A stretch of 64,000 nt of DNA from Calliphora vicina (lineage: Eukaryota > Arthropoda > Insecta > Diptera > Calliphoridae): the NCBI RefSeq assembly GCF_958450345.1, contig NC_088782.1, positions 104,004,358 through 104,068,357 of the forward strand, in the 5' to 3' direction. The translations under genes and the position numbers were made by a program. Below, piece by piece: positions 43,865 through 56,429 of this stretch. The notes under the pieces were generated by a model. It saw nothing but the letters and a program-made list of their open reading frames with translations, had not been told where the DNA came from and did no database searches. How positions within the stretch are numbered: the stretch's first letter is position 1; the number at the start of each line of letters is the position of its first letter.

Positions 43865-44000
43865 CCCTTCACCTTTATTTTTAAAAGCTAACGTGATTAA
43901 AAAAAAAATAATTTGTTGGACCAAGGATAAGTTTTGGCTGGAATAGTGAGTATAAGCTTTTCTCACTCACTCTTTATTTTTGGTTTATAAAATTGTAGGT
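43865..44000 (+). repeat. Short interspersed segment shared with 56195-56320
   Basis: AAAGCTAACGTGATTAAAAA through GTGAGTATAAGCTTTTCTCA-CTCACTCTTTAT matches the other site closely in the same orientation. Confidence 0.6.
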
Positions 44001-44187
44001 CCTTAAATTATTAAAAATTAAAGTAATTTGTTCAAGCAACATGAAGAAAGCTTTCATTTCAGTTGACACTAATTTTGATGGCATTCATTAAACAAAAATG
44101 TTTAATTTAACAATTTCCATACAAAAGTTGTAAAATTTCCAGTTTTCTAATAACTTTGTCATTGAGGGTATTCATTTTAAAAAAATT

Positions 44188-44322
44188 GGAAAATTACACT
44201 CTGATTTTTTTACACTTTTAAAAAACAAGAAAAAAAAATCAAAAAAAAGTTGTATTTTTTTGTAGAATTTTGTTCAAGTTTTTGTTGTGTAAAAATGTAA
44301 AAAAATCAGAGTGTAATTTTCC
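44188..44322. mobile_element. Palindromic MITE, 135 bp
   Basis: Ends GGAAAATTACACTCTGATTT / reverse complement, near-identical for about 35 bases, around a 60-base AT-rich middle. Confidence 0.65.
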
Positions 44323-44929
44323 ATTTATTTTTAATGTATAATCTTATTGTTTTATAGTTCAGAACAAATGGATAAGTGTACTTTAAAAAGTTTTTTGGAA
44401 AAAATTTATGGCAACACAGGTTACAAATAACATTTTAACTTTATGCTTAACATTCGCAAACTGGTTTTGTGTGTTGAACAATAATGTTATGCTACATACA
44501 AAGTATACTGTAAATAACATTTTATTATCTTTTGTGTTAAAATGAATAACATAAATGATGCATGAACATTAGAGTGGCTCCATTTGTATGGAGTCGAAAA
44601 ATGTAGTCGAATAAAAAAAATGAAAAACTTTTATTTGATCATGCAATGGTTTATACATATATATTTGAGGGAAATCTTTAAAAAATTAAAGATATAGTTT
44701 TTGAAATACATACATATATATAATTTATTTAAGGATGATTTGCAAAAAAAAAATAAAAAAAACACTTAAATCTATGATTCTTTACCTTTAATATGTGATT
44801 AAGAATAAGACAAACTTTTAAAGGAGACTAACTGTTCAAAAGTTATTAGCAATTTTACTTTTTGTATTTTGCACCACCAAAAAAATCTGATCTTTGAACA
44901 TCTGCTAAAACCAAACAAAAGCGAATTTA

Positions 44930-45140
44930 GAAATTCTGTAGAACTTAAAATTTTGCATGGGAATGGAGACCAATCTTTGTTTTTCTTGTCAAAATCACCG
45001 CTTCTGAACCGTACAAACCTCTCTCGCACGTTGAAAAAGATGAAACACATTCACCATAATCTTCGGTGAGCAATCGGTGTGCTCACTGAAAAACTTCCCG
45101 CATATGGCGAATCGTTGGTACAAAATTCGACATTTTGGAA
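44930..45140 (-). mobile_element. Mariner transposase relic, copy 4, N-terminal scrap
   Basis: Minus strand from 45134: MSNFVPTIRHMREVFQ, a stop, then AHRLLTEDYGECVSSFSTCE and RGLYGSEAVIL in a shifted frame. It stops after about 70 codons. Confidence 0.75.
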
Positions 45141-46480
45141 ACTAAGAGATATAGCTAATTAAAAACAAAAACCGCGTTCAAAAGATACTCCATCTTTTGT
45201 AAATCCCGCATTTTTGAGTCCTACATCCAATATTTTACATATTTTTAAAATCGGATGCGTGTAGATTTTTATAGGAATCAGATAATTTTATGAGAAATTT
45301 CTCTATATTATTAAATATTTTATCAGAAATATAACGGATATTTTTAAAAATATGTTGGGCCCTAATCAGCCAAATCGCTCCAGCCGTTCTCACGTGATGC
45401 CATTACATACATGGACCATTTCATGTTTATATATGTATATATATTTGAAATAAGATATATATAAAAATGAATTTAAACGTGTACATCAGCGGAAATTATG
45501 TCAGCATTTTGTTCAATATTCTGCACAGTTGGTTTGTACAATATGTTATAGTGGTCCAAAAAATACTATTACTTTTTTTTTAAATTGTATTTACAAAACT
45601 ACAACATGAGTAAACTTTTTCTAGATTGGCGAAAAATTAGGATAGATTTCCTTAGCAGTTATTTTTAAGCTCTATATAAAATTGATATGATCGATTTAAT
45701 AATTAGAGCAAATTTCTTAATTTTGTATACATTTTTTTAAGAATTTCTCATCATAAATCATGAAATAATTACAAATTATTTCCGCTACATTCCGTTACAA
45801 TATAACAGAAAATAATTGCGTTTACATTAAATACAAAAGGTCATAAAATCATTTCGATTTTTTATTTTTAGGAATCAATATCGAATTATTTTGTACAGAG
45901 GAAATGTGTGGTACATAAATAAAAGAAATTTAAGAAAAATAAACATGACTAAACACAAAATGCAAATATATTTAGAAAACTAATTGAAAACATACAACAA
46001 CAAACAACAAAAAAAACAGATTAAGGGTAAATTTTTTGAACAAGGTTGTTAAAATAAACATAAACTAAAACAATATGAGAAAATATAAACAAAAAAATAC
46101 TAAAATTGGTAAAAATAGCAATTGTTTATATTGATAAAAACTTTGTTGTTTGTGTTCTTAGAGTGAATAAACAACTAAATTTGTTCTGCGTATAAGTAAA
46201 GCATAAATAAAGTTTTATTATTTTTACTTTGTTAATTAACTAATTAGAGCAGTGTTTTAATTAAATTCAATTTGTGTTGAGCTGATCAGAGTTAAACTCA
46301 ATTTTAAAATAAGTTAACTTATTTTACAAATTTAAAAAAGTAGGGACTTCCCAACTTTGCCAGTTAATTGCAGCCATATACATCTTTTGAATTGGCTGTC
46401 ATTTATTCAGTTTGTTTTGCATTATAGATTTCAACAAATTGTGGAAATGATAAAATAGTTTTATCAAAATATGTGTTCTG
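45141..46480. other. AT-rich, nothing recognised
   Basis: No frame or repeat. Confidence 0.35.
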
Positions 46481-46489
46481 TTCTGGCGC

Positions 46490-46800
46490 TAATGTTCATC
46501 AAAAAATCATCATCAGCGATTAAGCGATTAATTGTCGAATTTGGGTGATGCCAATCCATTTCAGATCCAAGAGCATCCAATACATCCCGAAAAATTCACT
46601 CTTTGTTGTGGATTTTGGGCTGGCAGCGTCAGCGGTCCATATTTCTTTAAGAAGGACGTTGGCTAGGCCAACACCGTCAATGGCGAGCGTTAAGTCCATG
46701 ATTACAAACTTATTTTGGGCTGAATTGGATATGTAGTAGTTTTAACAGCACGGCGCTACGTTCCACATAGTTCATGCTATCTTCAATAAATTATGCTATT
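46490..46800 (+). mobile_element. Mariner/IS630-type transposase relic, catalytic core scrap
   Basis: Frames on the plus strand, with shifts, give HPEKFTLCCGFWAGSVSGPY-FF and, in the next frame, NTVNGER and HDYKLIL. A following HGATFHIVHA matches the Q-x-GATCHTA second-aspartate region with the aspartate lost. Only this core survives. Confidence 0.6.
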
Positions 46801-48350
46801 CCTAGCATAAAAATCTAATTGTTTGCCTAAAATCCTATATCTTTTAGCGGGTCTTAAAAATAATTAAATAATGTATTTACATATAAATAAATTTAAATAC
46901 TTTAATTCAAAGATGTACATATGGAAAGTGAAATGTAATTTACGTGGTCAACCACAACTAATGATTAATTGAAATAACTTATTTTTTTTTATTTTGCACA
47001 AAGAATAAAAACTTTCTCACATATTATATTTATTTTTATGAACTTAGAGCAATTGTTTGATTCTAATCTTCAATATTTTATAAAACACAAGTTTATATTA
47101 AATTTTTATATACAAAGAAATACCTCTTTTCTAAGTTCTAATATTCTATAAATATTTTAATGAAATCATAATTTAGTACAATAGTGGTTGACAATACAAT
47201 GGAAACTTTTCAAATGTTCAATTAATGTGTCAAAATCCAAAAACAGTTCATAAGAAATTTGGGTTTTTATAGTGTTTCATTAATATGTCGTTAGCTTAAC
47301 TGGGTTTCCGCATACACCGTAATCGGCGCCGATAACGAAAACTGAAAAACGTTGGTGTTCATCACCGTCTGCGGAAACGTAGCTTTACCTGTAAACGTGA
47401 TAAGTCCATTTTTTATGAAAATTCAATCATTATTCTAATTTAAGTTAAAACACACTGTTTTCTTAAAAAACGTTTAGAATTATTTCATTTTTTTTTCTGT
47501 TGTTATCCCAACTATTGAGCACAAAAATATTAAAAAATTTTAAAGAATACTTGCGTGGATTTAAATTTGCAAAAAAAAAGTGCCTATTTTTAAATTTTCA
47601 AAAAACAAAAATCACTTAAAGAATTTTTTTTTTACTCATATCCAGTTTGGTAGCCTCTTTATTCTTTATGAAACTCTTAAGAAAAGCCACAGCTTATGGT
47701 TAATTCTTAATGTTAACGTTTGTGTGTATAAATGTTAATGTTTTGACAAATATGGTAACAAACACGAGATGTTATTTAGAGCTCAAAAACGCACCCACAT
47801 GCAATGTTTTATGGTTACCTTTCATTTTATTTTTTGTTTTTGCTTAAACTTCCATCAGAGTTGTACCATAAAGAGTACAATGACACAAAATTGATGAAGC
47901 AGGCTGTTGTTAAAACTAGTTGCTTTAAGATTTCATATACTATGTAACCTAAATAACTTGAACAAAACCGAAAAATTTATGATTTTAAAGAATTTGTTAG
48001 TTTTAAAATCAATTTAATGAGTTACTACTTGTTAACATAAGATATTTTTTCATAAAAATCGTTATTAAAGAAATATTGCAGAAACTTTTGTATAATATCT
48101 GTAATAGAGTTGTTGTATTAGCAGAAGACGTGTAGTTTTTATTATTAACACTTTGTTAGTTATAAGAGGCAAACTACCAAGTGAATTCTATAAGATTTAT
48201 TATCAATTCATACTTGTCATTTTTTGTCTACGATATTTGGCAGTATCGCTGAATGAAATGAAAATGTACGCGGAATGAATCGAGTTCCCTCGATCAAGTT
48301 CTGTCAAATCAGTAAACAGATCTGCCACAACAACATCTATGTAGTGAAAT
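46801..48350. other. AT-rich, nothing recognised
   Basis: A short inverted pair TTTCCGCA...TGCGGAAA at 47306-47378 is the only structure noted. Confidence 0.35.
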
Positions 48351-48352
48351 AG

Positions 48353-48577
48353 ATGGAATACGATTTGCAATTAATTTCAAACAAATTAAAAAAAAATAAG
48401 AAAATTACGCTTGAAATTTACCAACATTTCTTCGCAATATGTTCCAAAAAAGAACAGCTTCTACAACAAATGATTGTTCATAAATTAGGGATTACTAATC
48501 TTACAAATGATATCTTTTGTACAATTCTGGAGCGGTTTCTGGATTTTTATAAAGTTAAATTAATAAACCAAATTTAA
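48353..48577 (+). CDS. Possible small gene, 74 residues, unknown
   Basis: ATG to TAA, opening MEYDLQLISNKLKKNKKITL and ending FLDFYKVKLINQI. Predicted mostly helical with alternating hydrophobic residues (IYQHFFAICSKKEQLLQQMI). It is longer than chance frames nearby, starts with a true ATG, and is preceded by 110 bases of higher-GC sequence. No domain is recognised, and it may be only one exon. Alternatively it is a chance frame. Confidence 0.35.
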   Translation: MEYDLQLISNKLKKNKKITLEIYQHFFAICSKKEQLLQQMIVHKLGITNLTNDIFCTILERFLDFYKVKLINQI

Positions 48578-48751
48578 GGTAATCATCAAAATTCACAGTT
48601 TTGTGAAAAAATTTAATCTTTTTTTTATTATTCTTCATATTATAATCCAAACACAATATTTAACTTGACTTAAACAAGGGATATGCAACAAATCCCTTAA
48701 TTTGTATAGGTGATATAACCTACGTAATATCATACAGACCCTAGAAGAAAT

Positions 48752-49042
48752 ATTATCAAGATGTGGTCCAAAAGATCCTATAGACACTTGCAAAATACAT
48801 ACTAACAAACTAAATAGAAGAGCCACATATCTTTAAAACGAAGTCAAATAAATCATTCAATTTTAAAACAAGTGCTTTGATTTTATCCGATTTAGAAACG
48901 TTATCAAGATGTGGTCCAAAAGATCCTATAGACACTTGCAAAATACATACTAACAAACTAAAAGGAAGAGCCACATATCTTTAAAACGAAGTCAAATAAA
49001 TCATTCAATTTTAAAACAAGTGCTTTGATTTTATCCGATTTG
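48752..49042. repeat. Tandem duplication, 148-bp unit, two copies
   Basis: TATCAAGATGTGGTCCAAAA and what follows, to TTTGATTTTATCCGATTT, is repeated after 148 bases with only a few changes (for example AAATAGAAG versus AAAGGAAG). Confidence 0.85.
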
Positions 49043-49069
49043 AAAACAGTTTGCCATCCAGACATTCTA

Positions 49070-49345
49070 GTTATATAGTATTCTGTAAAGCGTCCGCCAA
49101 TTGGCTTTCTCATGTACATATAATTTGTATATCACAAGCAAAAGCAAAAATAGGGTCAAACACTGAAATCTGCGGAACATCAGACCTTACAAATTTGAAA
49201 GTTAGACTTTAATAAATATAGTCATATGCTCGGCATATAGCTCCACTTCTATACCTCTGGGCACATTATCGAACACAAATGTAGTATATAGTTGGAGAAA
49301 GAACATCACGTTTGGGTACACTGGCAGCAATACTTAGTGCAGATG
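49070..49345 (-). mobile_element. Possible non-LTR RT relic
   Basis: The minus strand has PRGIEVELYAEHMTIFIKV, resembling the D-V-P-x-x-[IV] to Y-A-D-D segment of jockey-like reverse transcriptases, followed in other frames by SDVPQISVFDPIFAFA. Too degraded to be sure. Confidence 0.35.
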
Positions 49346-51040
49346 ATAAGGAGTTGTTTATGCTGACTCTCTAAATTAATTTAGAATTACATAACTAAAT
49401 AATGATATTAATCTCGAATGGTAATATATTCTATGCACAAAAGTTGATTACTATACATAAAATCTTCAAAATGCTGTCCATCAAAAAGTTTAGTCATATT
49501 ATTATCTCCAAATTTATCAAACTGCTTAACGAATGACTTATATTCAATTTCTTCTTTCTTAGATGTCCATCAAATGAGTTTTTGAATGAAAATTATTCAG
49601 CAAACAAGCCTTCTTTTGTGGTGTAATTTTCATAGAAATAAACTAATTTATTGCAGTTGATTTATTGATATTTTGTCTGAATGCAGAACCCTCTAACCTT
49701 TTGAATAATAACCTTTTAATTACATTATTTTTGACATGCTGAAAACAAATATTCTTAAATCTATTATTTTACTAAACTAATTCTTTCTATAATTAATAGT
49801 TGATAGTTGTTTATAACACATTTTTACATATAGATTTGTTAAATCCAATCAATAATATGGACAAACCTAATGAAATCGAATGAAGTCCTAAAATAATTTT
49901 CTTATTAATTATCGAACGAAATAAAGTTTTATTTTTTGCTCTGTTCAAAGCTTATGCATTCTATGGTAGAGGGGTTTGATTATAGTACCTCTTTATAGGT
50001 ATTGCCTCAATTATCCAATTGAATTATTTCATCTGTTTTGGAAGAGTTCTTCCTCTTATCTTGCAGCTGACTCCTTACTGATTGTTTCCGAATTGATCCC
50101 ATTGCTCAGGTTCCATTCCTTCTCTTTATTTAACTACATACTTCTCTATTACTTTCTGCTCTATGCAAATACTTAGCCATTTAAATTTCTAATAATTTTA
50201 TTTAATTGATGCACACAGTTAATAGAAAACATTAGACAATTCAAAACAAATATCTTGATTCTTCTTTCCATGGCATATTTCTTTTTAAAAGAAAACGGAA
50301 AAACAATGATTTTTTTCTCTGCTTTTATCAGTAGCAGCAACCCACTAGCAGTAGTGCCTCATTAAGCAGAGATAAAATAAACAAGTGTACACTACACATG
50401 ACACAAAGTACTCACTCAAACTCGTTAGATTATTGTAATCAACAAGAATAACAACAGCAACAACTATAACTACAACACAGTGACAAAAGGCAACAAACGA
50501 AAACTTATGATAAAAATAATGTAAAAAAAAAATGATAAACACAGACTGTGGAAAAGAAACAAAAGAAAGCAGTATTAAATACAAATAATAAAGAAAAACC
50601 CACTGTAAATGCCGACGAAACAAAGGCCGGCTAAAGCATAAAGTTCAATGAGTGACACTTGGATAAGTGAATGGAAAAAGGGGGAGGGTGGGGCGTCAGA
50701 GAGTCAAAACAGTTTGTTGGTTTGTCAAACTAAATTGTTAACTGTATTTAATAATAACAACAACAAAACGAAATAGGCAGACAATAATGGCAATAATAAA
50801 GAAATAAGGAAAATTAAAGAACATGGAAAACGTCAATGAAGTCTAATGACGTCGTAATGCCCCAAACACACACACACTAACACTCTATTATGACAATGAA
50901 CTGGGCTTCTTTATAAAAGCAAAGAAGATTGCGTCAATGTTTTGATAAAAATCATTAAATAGTTATAAAAATAATTATAAATTATAATGTTTAATATGCA
51001 GTATTCACTTAGATAGTAATTATTATAAATCATATTAACT
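49346..51040. other. AT-rich, probable intron or 5' region
   Basis: CAACAA-rich and CA-repeat stretches at 50440-50880; no coding frame with support. Confidence 0.35.
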
Positions 51041-51043
51041 TAC

Positions 51044-51400
51044 TTAACACTTGAGTTGTTTCCAAACTGTAACACTAGAAATTTTAATCCAAATCCAAAA
51101 AACGTTAGTTAATTCAGCCACTTTTCTTTTAAGTTTTTTTTTCTTTTTTACTATTATTTTTTCAAAAAAATTTCACTTAACTCTTTTTTATTGTAAATGA
51201 TTCTTTTGTTATGTTTTACTTGTTATTCCTTTATTTGTTTGTTGTTGTTGAAATACACAAACTCGTACACACACATTCATATACTATGTACGGCTACTGA
51301 CGTGACTCCACCAATTTTGTAAGACACCCAAAAAAACACAAATTATTTGTCTTGAAACTTCTTTGTACAATTTTCGTTTTTCTTTTATATTTCACAATTT
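51044..51400 (-). promoter_or_regulatory. Pi3K68D: Tentative non-coding first exon and promoter of Pi3K68D
   Basis: On the minus strand a consensus donor AA|GTAAGT occurs at 51043-51038 downstream of a region between VPS26C and the Myb/SANT gene. The Pi3K68D 5'UTR needs a donor upstream of its acceptor at 38974. This is the best site I noticed, but the transcription start is not visible and other choices exist. Confidence 0.2.
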
Positions 51401-51700
51401 TTTCATTATTTTACTTAATTTTCAATTTAATTATTTACTTTACAATCGTTTCATGTTTGTAATAAAAATATATTATTAGTTGAATTAATTTAAATTAAAA
51501 TCAAATTCAAATGATTTTCCCGATCAAAATTTTTGTTGGAATGAAGAAAGAAATATCAAAAAGCAACTGCACAAATAAAAAAATCAGCTTATTGTGTCAA
51601 CAAAAAAAAAAACAAAAACTACACACTGTTGTATTAAAAGAGTAGTAAATAAAGTTGCCATGTTGAAAAAAATTTAAAACAGAGAAAATCATGAACAAAT

Positions 51701-52400
51701 TGTTGGAATATATTAACATCCCTATCTAAATGCTTAAATATCTCCTAAAATAATTATTCAATCTTAAATATTTTGACATCATTTAAAAAGTCTTAAAATG
51801 ACAAGTCCGATTGATATAATTTGACTGTGTCTAAAGAAATTTGTCCTGATTAGGTGGCTTATAATTAAAATATAAACCGACTTTAAAATAATAATTATAG
51901 TGCCCATCTGTGAATAAATACCTTTCAAATAAATAAATCAATACTTGACAAAATCAGATGAGTACTGTGAGCATTGCTAATTAATATATTATATATAGAT
52001 GTAACCGTAACATCTGAACCTGTTAAAAATAGAATTTCCTGGATACGATGTTATGTATCCATGCATTGAGGAATATATGCCCCTTGTTTGGAGATTCAAG
52101 CACGACAATTCACCAAACACCCATCTAGGATTGTAACCTAAAGTCCAATTTCGGGAGGAAATTTGTATGGGGGCTAGGTGAAATAATGGAACAATTTCAT
52201 CCAGTTTCAATAAGCTTCGTCCTTGGGACGAAAAAATTATAAGTACCAAATTTTATCGAAATATCTTCAAAATTGAGCACAAGTTTTACATGAAGAGCCA
52301 GACGGACATAGTTTAATTGACTCAGAAAGTGATTCTGACTCGATCATTCATAATCTTAATATTTTATTCAACAACAAGTCAATGGTTCTGACTAGTCACA
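51701..52400. other. Intergenic, nothing recognised
   Basis: A small frame at 52249-51989 and AT-rich sequence; a scrap AGCCAGACGGACATAGTTTA near 52296 resembles the core of repeat A. Confidence 0.35.
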
Positions 52401-52409
52401 TTAAAATAT

Positions 52410-53060
52410 GAAAAAGTGCAATATTTTTGAAGGACGGAGTTTTAAAGTGGGATATTTTTGAATCTAATTGAGATATTAACTTGAAATTTATTTTGTGAGA
52501 CCGAAAATTAACTTATCTAAACAAAAAAAATTAGTTCGGAATAAATGTGGATCTAATTGTTCCTAATATTTCCAATTCTTTTAAAATTTTGATACAAATT
52601 TCAGTTTTAGAAACTCAATAAATATGTAATAAAATCTTTATTTATTAACAAAACTCAATGAAATTTTCAACGATTTTTAAATTTGTCATTCTAAATTCTA
52701 AAATTATCATAGGTCAAAAGGAATCTCGAAATTCCTAAAAATTGGAACAAAAATCTTAAACAAATTTGCACACATTTTGCTCACTTTTACAATTTTGCTC
52801 ACATTTCGGCGATGGGAAAATACTTTGGGGATATAAAGGTTTCCAAATCTGCTTTCGGTTTTCTGATCCCAGCTTTAATATTTTAGAACATGTGGCCCAA
52901 AGTTAAACTTTTGATAAAAAAAATATTCAAAAAAATAGGACATGTTTTTTATACAAAAATGTTCTCCGTAAAGATATCTTTCAGATAAACATAAAATTGT
53001 TATATGTTCTTAAAGAAAGTTTTTTTTATAATAAAAAAAGAGTTAAGTCAACTTTTCAAC
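52410..53060 (+). repeat. Interspersed repeat X, copy 2
   Basis: Diverged copy of 17318-17960, same orientation: GGACGGAGTTTTAAAGTGGG, ATTGAGATATTAACTTGAAA, AGTTCGGAATAAATGTGGAT and GGTTTCCAAATCTGCTTTCG. Confidence 0.75.
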
Positions 53061-53356
53061 TTGTTTGGCTATTCGAATGGATACACTAAAAACTAGTTTT
53101 TGTATTAAAAAATTTAATATACTAATAAACGCATTATTATATTTTATATGATGAATTCGGTTTAGTTTACTAGACCGAATAGTTCATTATACTTGGTATC
53201 ACACTTTGTAATAATTTATATAAAACTTGGCATTACTAACAGCTGTTGTTTATTTTGATTTTTCTTATTATAACAACAACACAATTGCTGATTGTTGTTC
53301 TATCAGATAATTTTGTATTTTTGCAATAAATCATTTATCCACGGAATAAATGTATA

Positions 53357-54423
53357 ATGGGTTCAATAAATTTTGAAATTAAATTAAAACGAGAAAATAA
53401 AATATATTATGAAGGTGTAAGTATTTATTTAGCTATAACAAGGAAAACTAAATACAATATCCCATATTTCAGGAACTTCTAAATGGTTGCGTTCAATTTA
53501 CTTGTCCATCGGAGACCAAACATGATGGCATTACATTGACCCTTGAAGGTGTAGTGAATCTGCAGTTAAGCAACAGCAAATCCGTTGGCTTACTGGATGC
53601 TTTCTACAACTCCGTTAAACCCATTACACTTTTCAACTCTGTCTATGAATTGTCTGCACCTGGCAAAATCTCCGCTGGCGTTTCAGAATTTCATTTTGAA
53701 TTTCCTTTGCTATGTAAGAAGGAACCCCGCATACTCTATGAAACTTACCATGGAGTTTTCATTAGCATTAATTATCAGCTAAAATGTGATGTGAAACGTA
53801 GTTTTCTGGCCAAATCTTTGCAAAAGACACAACAGTTTTGCATACAATATAAACCTCCGGCAGAGGACAGCATTAAATTGCCCAACAAGGAAATAAATTT
53901 CAGCATTAGTCCCGAGAGTTTGCAGAAAAACTCTAAGGACCGCATAACTATGCCCAGATTTTTAATAACCGGCAAATTGGAGCGCACAGAATTTTGTATA
54001 ACACAACCATTGAGGGGCCAGCTGACTATACAACACACTGAGGCGGCCATTAAGTCGATAGAACTGCAATTAGTGCGTGTAGAGACATGTGGCTGTAATG
54101 AAGGTTATTCCAAGGATGCCACAGAAATCCAGACTATACAAATAGCTGATGGTAATATATGTCCTAAATTGGAAATACCCATTTATATGATTTTACCGCG
54201 ACTATTTACGTGCCCAACTTTGATAACAAAGAACTTTAAAATTGGTAACTTGTTTTGCATTTTGTAAAGTTGTATTTTATGCTATTTATTTTATTTTTCA
54301 GAATTTGAATTAAATTTGGTAATTGTTTTCAAGGACGACTACATAATTAGTGAAAATTTCCCGATTGTTTTAAGAAGATTGCATGCACCACCTGGTCTCA
54401 AGGTTTTAAATCGTGGGGCATAA
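53357..54423 (+). CDS. VPS26C: VPS26C (DSCR3), Retriever complex subunit, complete
   Basis: Arrestin-fold subunit of Retriever (VPS35L-VPS26C-VPS29), which with the CCC complex recycles endosomal cargo (family knowledge). Three exons join in phase: 53357-53416, 53473-54244, 54302-54423; 954 nt, 317 residues. Introns are 56 and 57 bp with GTAAGT/TTTCAG and GTAACT/TTTTCAG. The start ATG gives MGSINFEIKLKRENKIYYEG, matching the family N terminus. Diagnostic segments: VNLQLSNSKSVGLLDAFYNS, VKPITLFNS, YETYHGVFISINYQLKCDVK, then ITQPLRGQL, ELQLVRVETCGCNEG, DATEIQTIQIADG and PRLFTCPTL. The last exon (FELNLVIVFKDDYIISENFP) completes the C-terminal arrestin lobe; the tail after RRLHAP is about 10 residues longer than I expect. 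No disrupted residues. Confidence 0.95.
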
Positions 54424-54469
54424 TTTTGTTTTTATATAATACTACTCTATTTTATATTAATATTAAGCT

Positions 54470-54475
54470 AATAAA
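54470..54475 (+). promoter_or_regulatory. VPS26C: Polyadenylation signal of VPS26C
   Basis: AATAAA 47 bases after the stop codon. Confidence 0.65.
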
Positions 54476-54826
54476 TGATTATATTACTCAAAAAATCAAT
54501 ACTTATTGTTAGCTTAGTGAGCAAACGTGCTAAGTTCATAAATTTTTGTAAGGAAATATATAACAATTTTTTAATTTATTATATCAATACTGATATCAAC
54601 AAATTTGTAAGAAAATTAGTTAAGTCTCTAAAGTACACAAATAATTAATAGAAAGTATGATTTATAAGTCGGCAGCGAACTTCTTCTAAAAAGATTATTT
54701 AAATAATAAATTTGAATTAACAAATTTCCAAAAATATTTAAAACAAAGGATATACGTTTTCAATGTCTCAAGCAGAATGTGTAAAAAAGGACTTATCACG
54801 TTTTCATACAAAGCTAACGATATATA

Positions 54827-55735
54827 CAGGCCTGTCACAGAATTCCATTCCGATCGAAAGTAGAATTAATTCCGTTTTTTGTTTCTTCAGAAAAAGTAAA
54901 ACGAAAATTTCTTTCGGTATGAAACCGCTTTCAGTTTTCAAAGTTGAATTGATATTTGTTTGTAATTTTTTGTTTTTCTAAAATTTTTAATCAGTTTATG
55001 TAGCAAAAACTTCACTTTTGCTTTAATATAAGAAACGCAGTCAAATTAAATTCAGAAATACAGAATTATTAAATATTTTTGGAATTAAAAAATTACACGG
55101 AATCTGAAGATCCTTAAACGATATCGATCGGAATTGAAACTACGGAATTGAAACCATTCCGAATAATATGTGTGACAGGCCTGATAGAATCAAATATGAA
55201 CTAAATTTCAGTTTAGGTACTTTATTTGATTTGGTTATAAGCAGTAATGTTTGAAAGACTTTACAGAACAAATATTTGCTTATTGATCCGTGAATTTATT
55301 AGTCAATTTATTCAATTTTAATCATAATGAAATTCTGTTGCAAAGTTTGGAAAAATCCCCCTAATAACTTTCATACATGATTGATACATATATATTTTTA
55401 AACCAAATATATTTTTTAATAAGATTTTATGACCAATAATCATTATACGAATTGATATCCTAATATATAGATCTATCAAATATATTGTTCGGATTGGTTA
55501 CAATTCCGTAGTTTTTATTCCGATCGAATTCATTTTAGATTCTTCAGATTCCGTGTAATTAATTCTAAAAAAAATAATAATAGTGTATTTCTGACAGCGT
55601 TTTTTACATCAAAACAAAATTGAAGTTTTTGGTACAGAAATTGATTAAGAATTTTAGAAAAACAAATAGCTACAATGAAATATCAATATCAGTTAATTAC
55701 ACTTTCGATCGGAATGGAATTCTGTGACATGCCTG
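54827..55735. mobile_element. Composite inverted-repeat DNA element, 909 bp
   Basis: Ends CAGGCCTGTCACAGAATTCC-ATTCCGATCGAAAG and reverse complement (one change), flanked by TATATA (54821-54826, 55736-55741). A further copy of the terminus, GTGTGACAGGCCTG, ends at 55183, and internal inverted pieces (TTACACGGAATCTGAAGA at 55093 and its complement near 55560) show nested arms. No transposase frame. Confidence 0.7.
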
Positions 55736-55741
55736 TATATA

Positions 55742-56194
55742 GATTTTTTAAGAAATTCCTTAATATTTAAATAATAGTTCTGAACAGAACAAGATTTATT
55801 TCTTTAAAATTGTAGAACATAGAACTCTATACCAACTCAGTTTATCTATCAATATCTTAATAATTTCGGCGCCTAAAACTATACTATGAAGAAATGCAAT
55901 ATTTTTTAAATGCATGTAAAATAAACGTTCAAATTTTGTTCAAAATAAAATACACAATTAAAGTCTGTACGAAAATGGTTTTATTTTAAAAGATAAATGT
56001 AAAAAACTGACTGAAATCAAAGCATAGCTACGATATAACCCACTTCCAAAAGCTTGTGTGTTATTTAAAAAAAAAACATAGCTGACAGTATTCTGCTTTA
56101 TTTAGGGAGCATCCTGACTACTCAGATATTTTCCAACCGCTACGTGGGACCCCTTTTTTTCAAGTACTTTTTTTCGGTGGTTAATCTGGTCGAA
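55742..56194. other. Intergenic, nothing recognised
   Basis: AT-rich, no frame. Confidence 0.35.
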
Positions 56195-56428
56195 ATAACA
56201 CTCACATTTTTTAAAGCTAACGTGATTAAAAAAAAAATAATTCTTTGGACCAAAAATAGGTTTTGGATGGATTAGTGTGTATAAGTTTTTTTGACTCACT
56301 CTTTATACTTCAACAACACCTGTGATTTTGGTCTCCCTGCTACCATTATATACATATATCGGAATAAATATAGCCATGTCCGTCTGTTAAAATCAACTTT
56401 CAGAAGCCCCAAATAATTTTCATACATA
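56195..56428 (+). repeat. Short interspersed segments shared with 43865-44000 and repeat A
   Basis: AAAGCTAACGTGATTAAAAA to GACTCACTCTTTAT matches 43865-44000. After it, GCCATGTCCGTCTGTTAAAA and TTTCAGAAGCCCC resemble the core of repeat A. Confidence 0.5.
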
Positions 56429-56429
56429 A

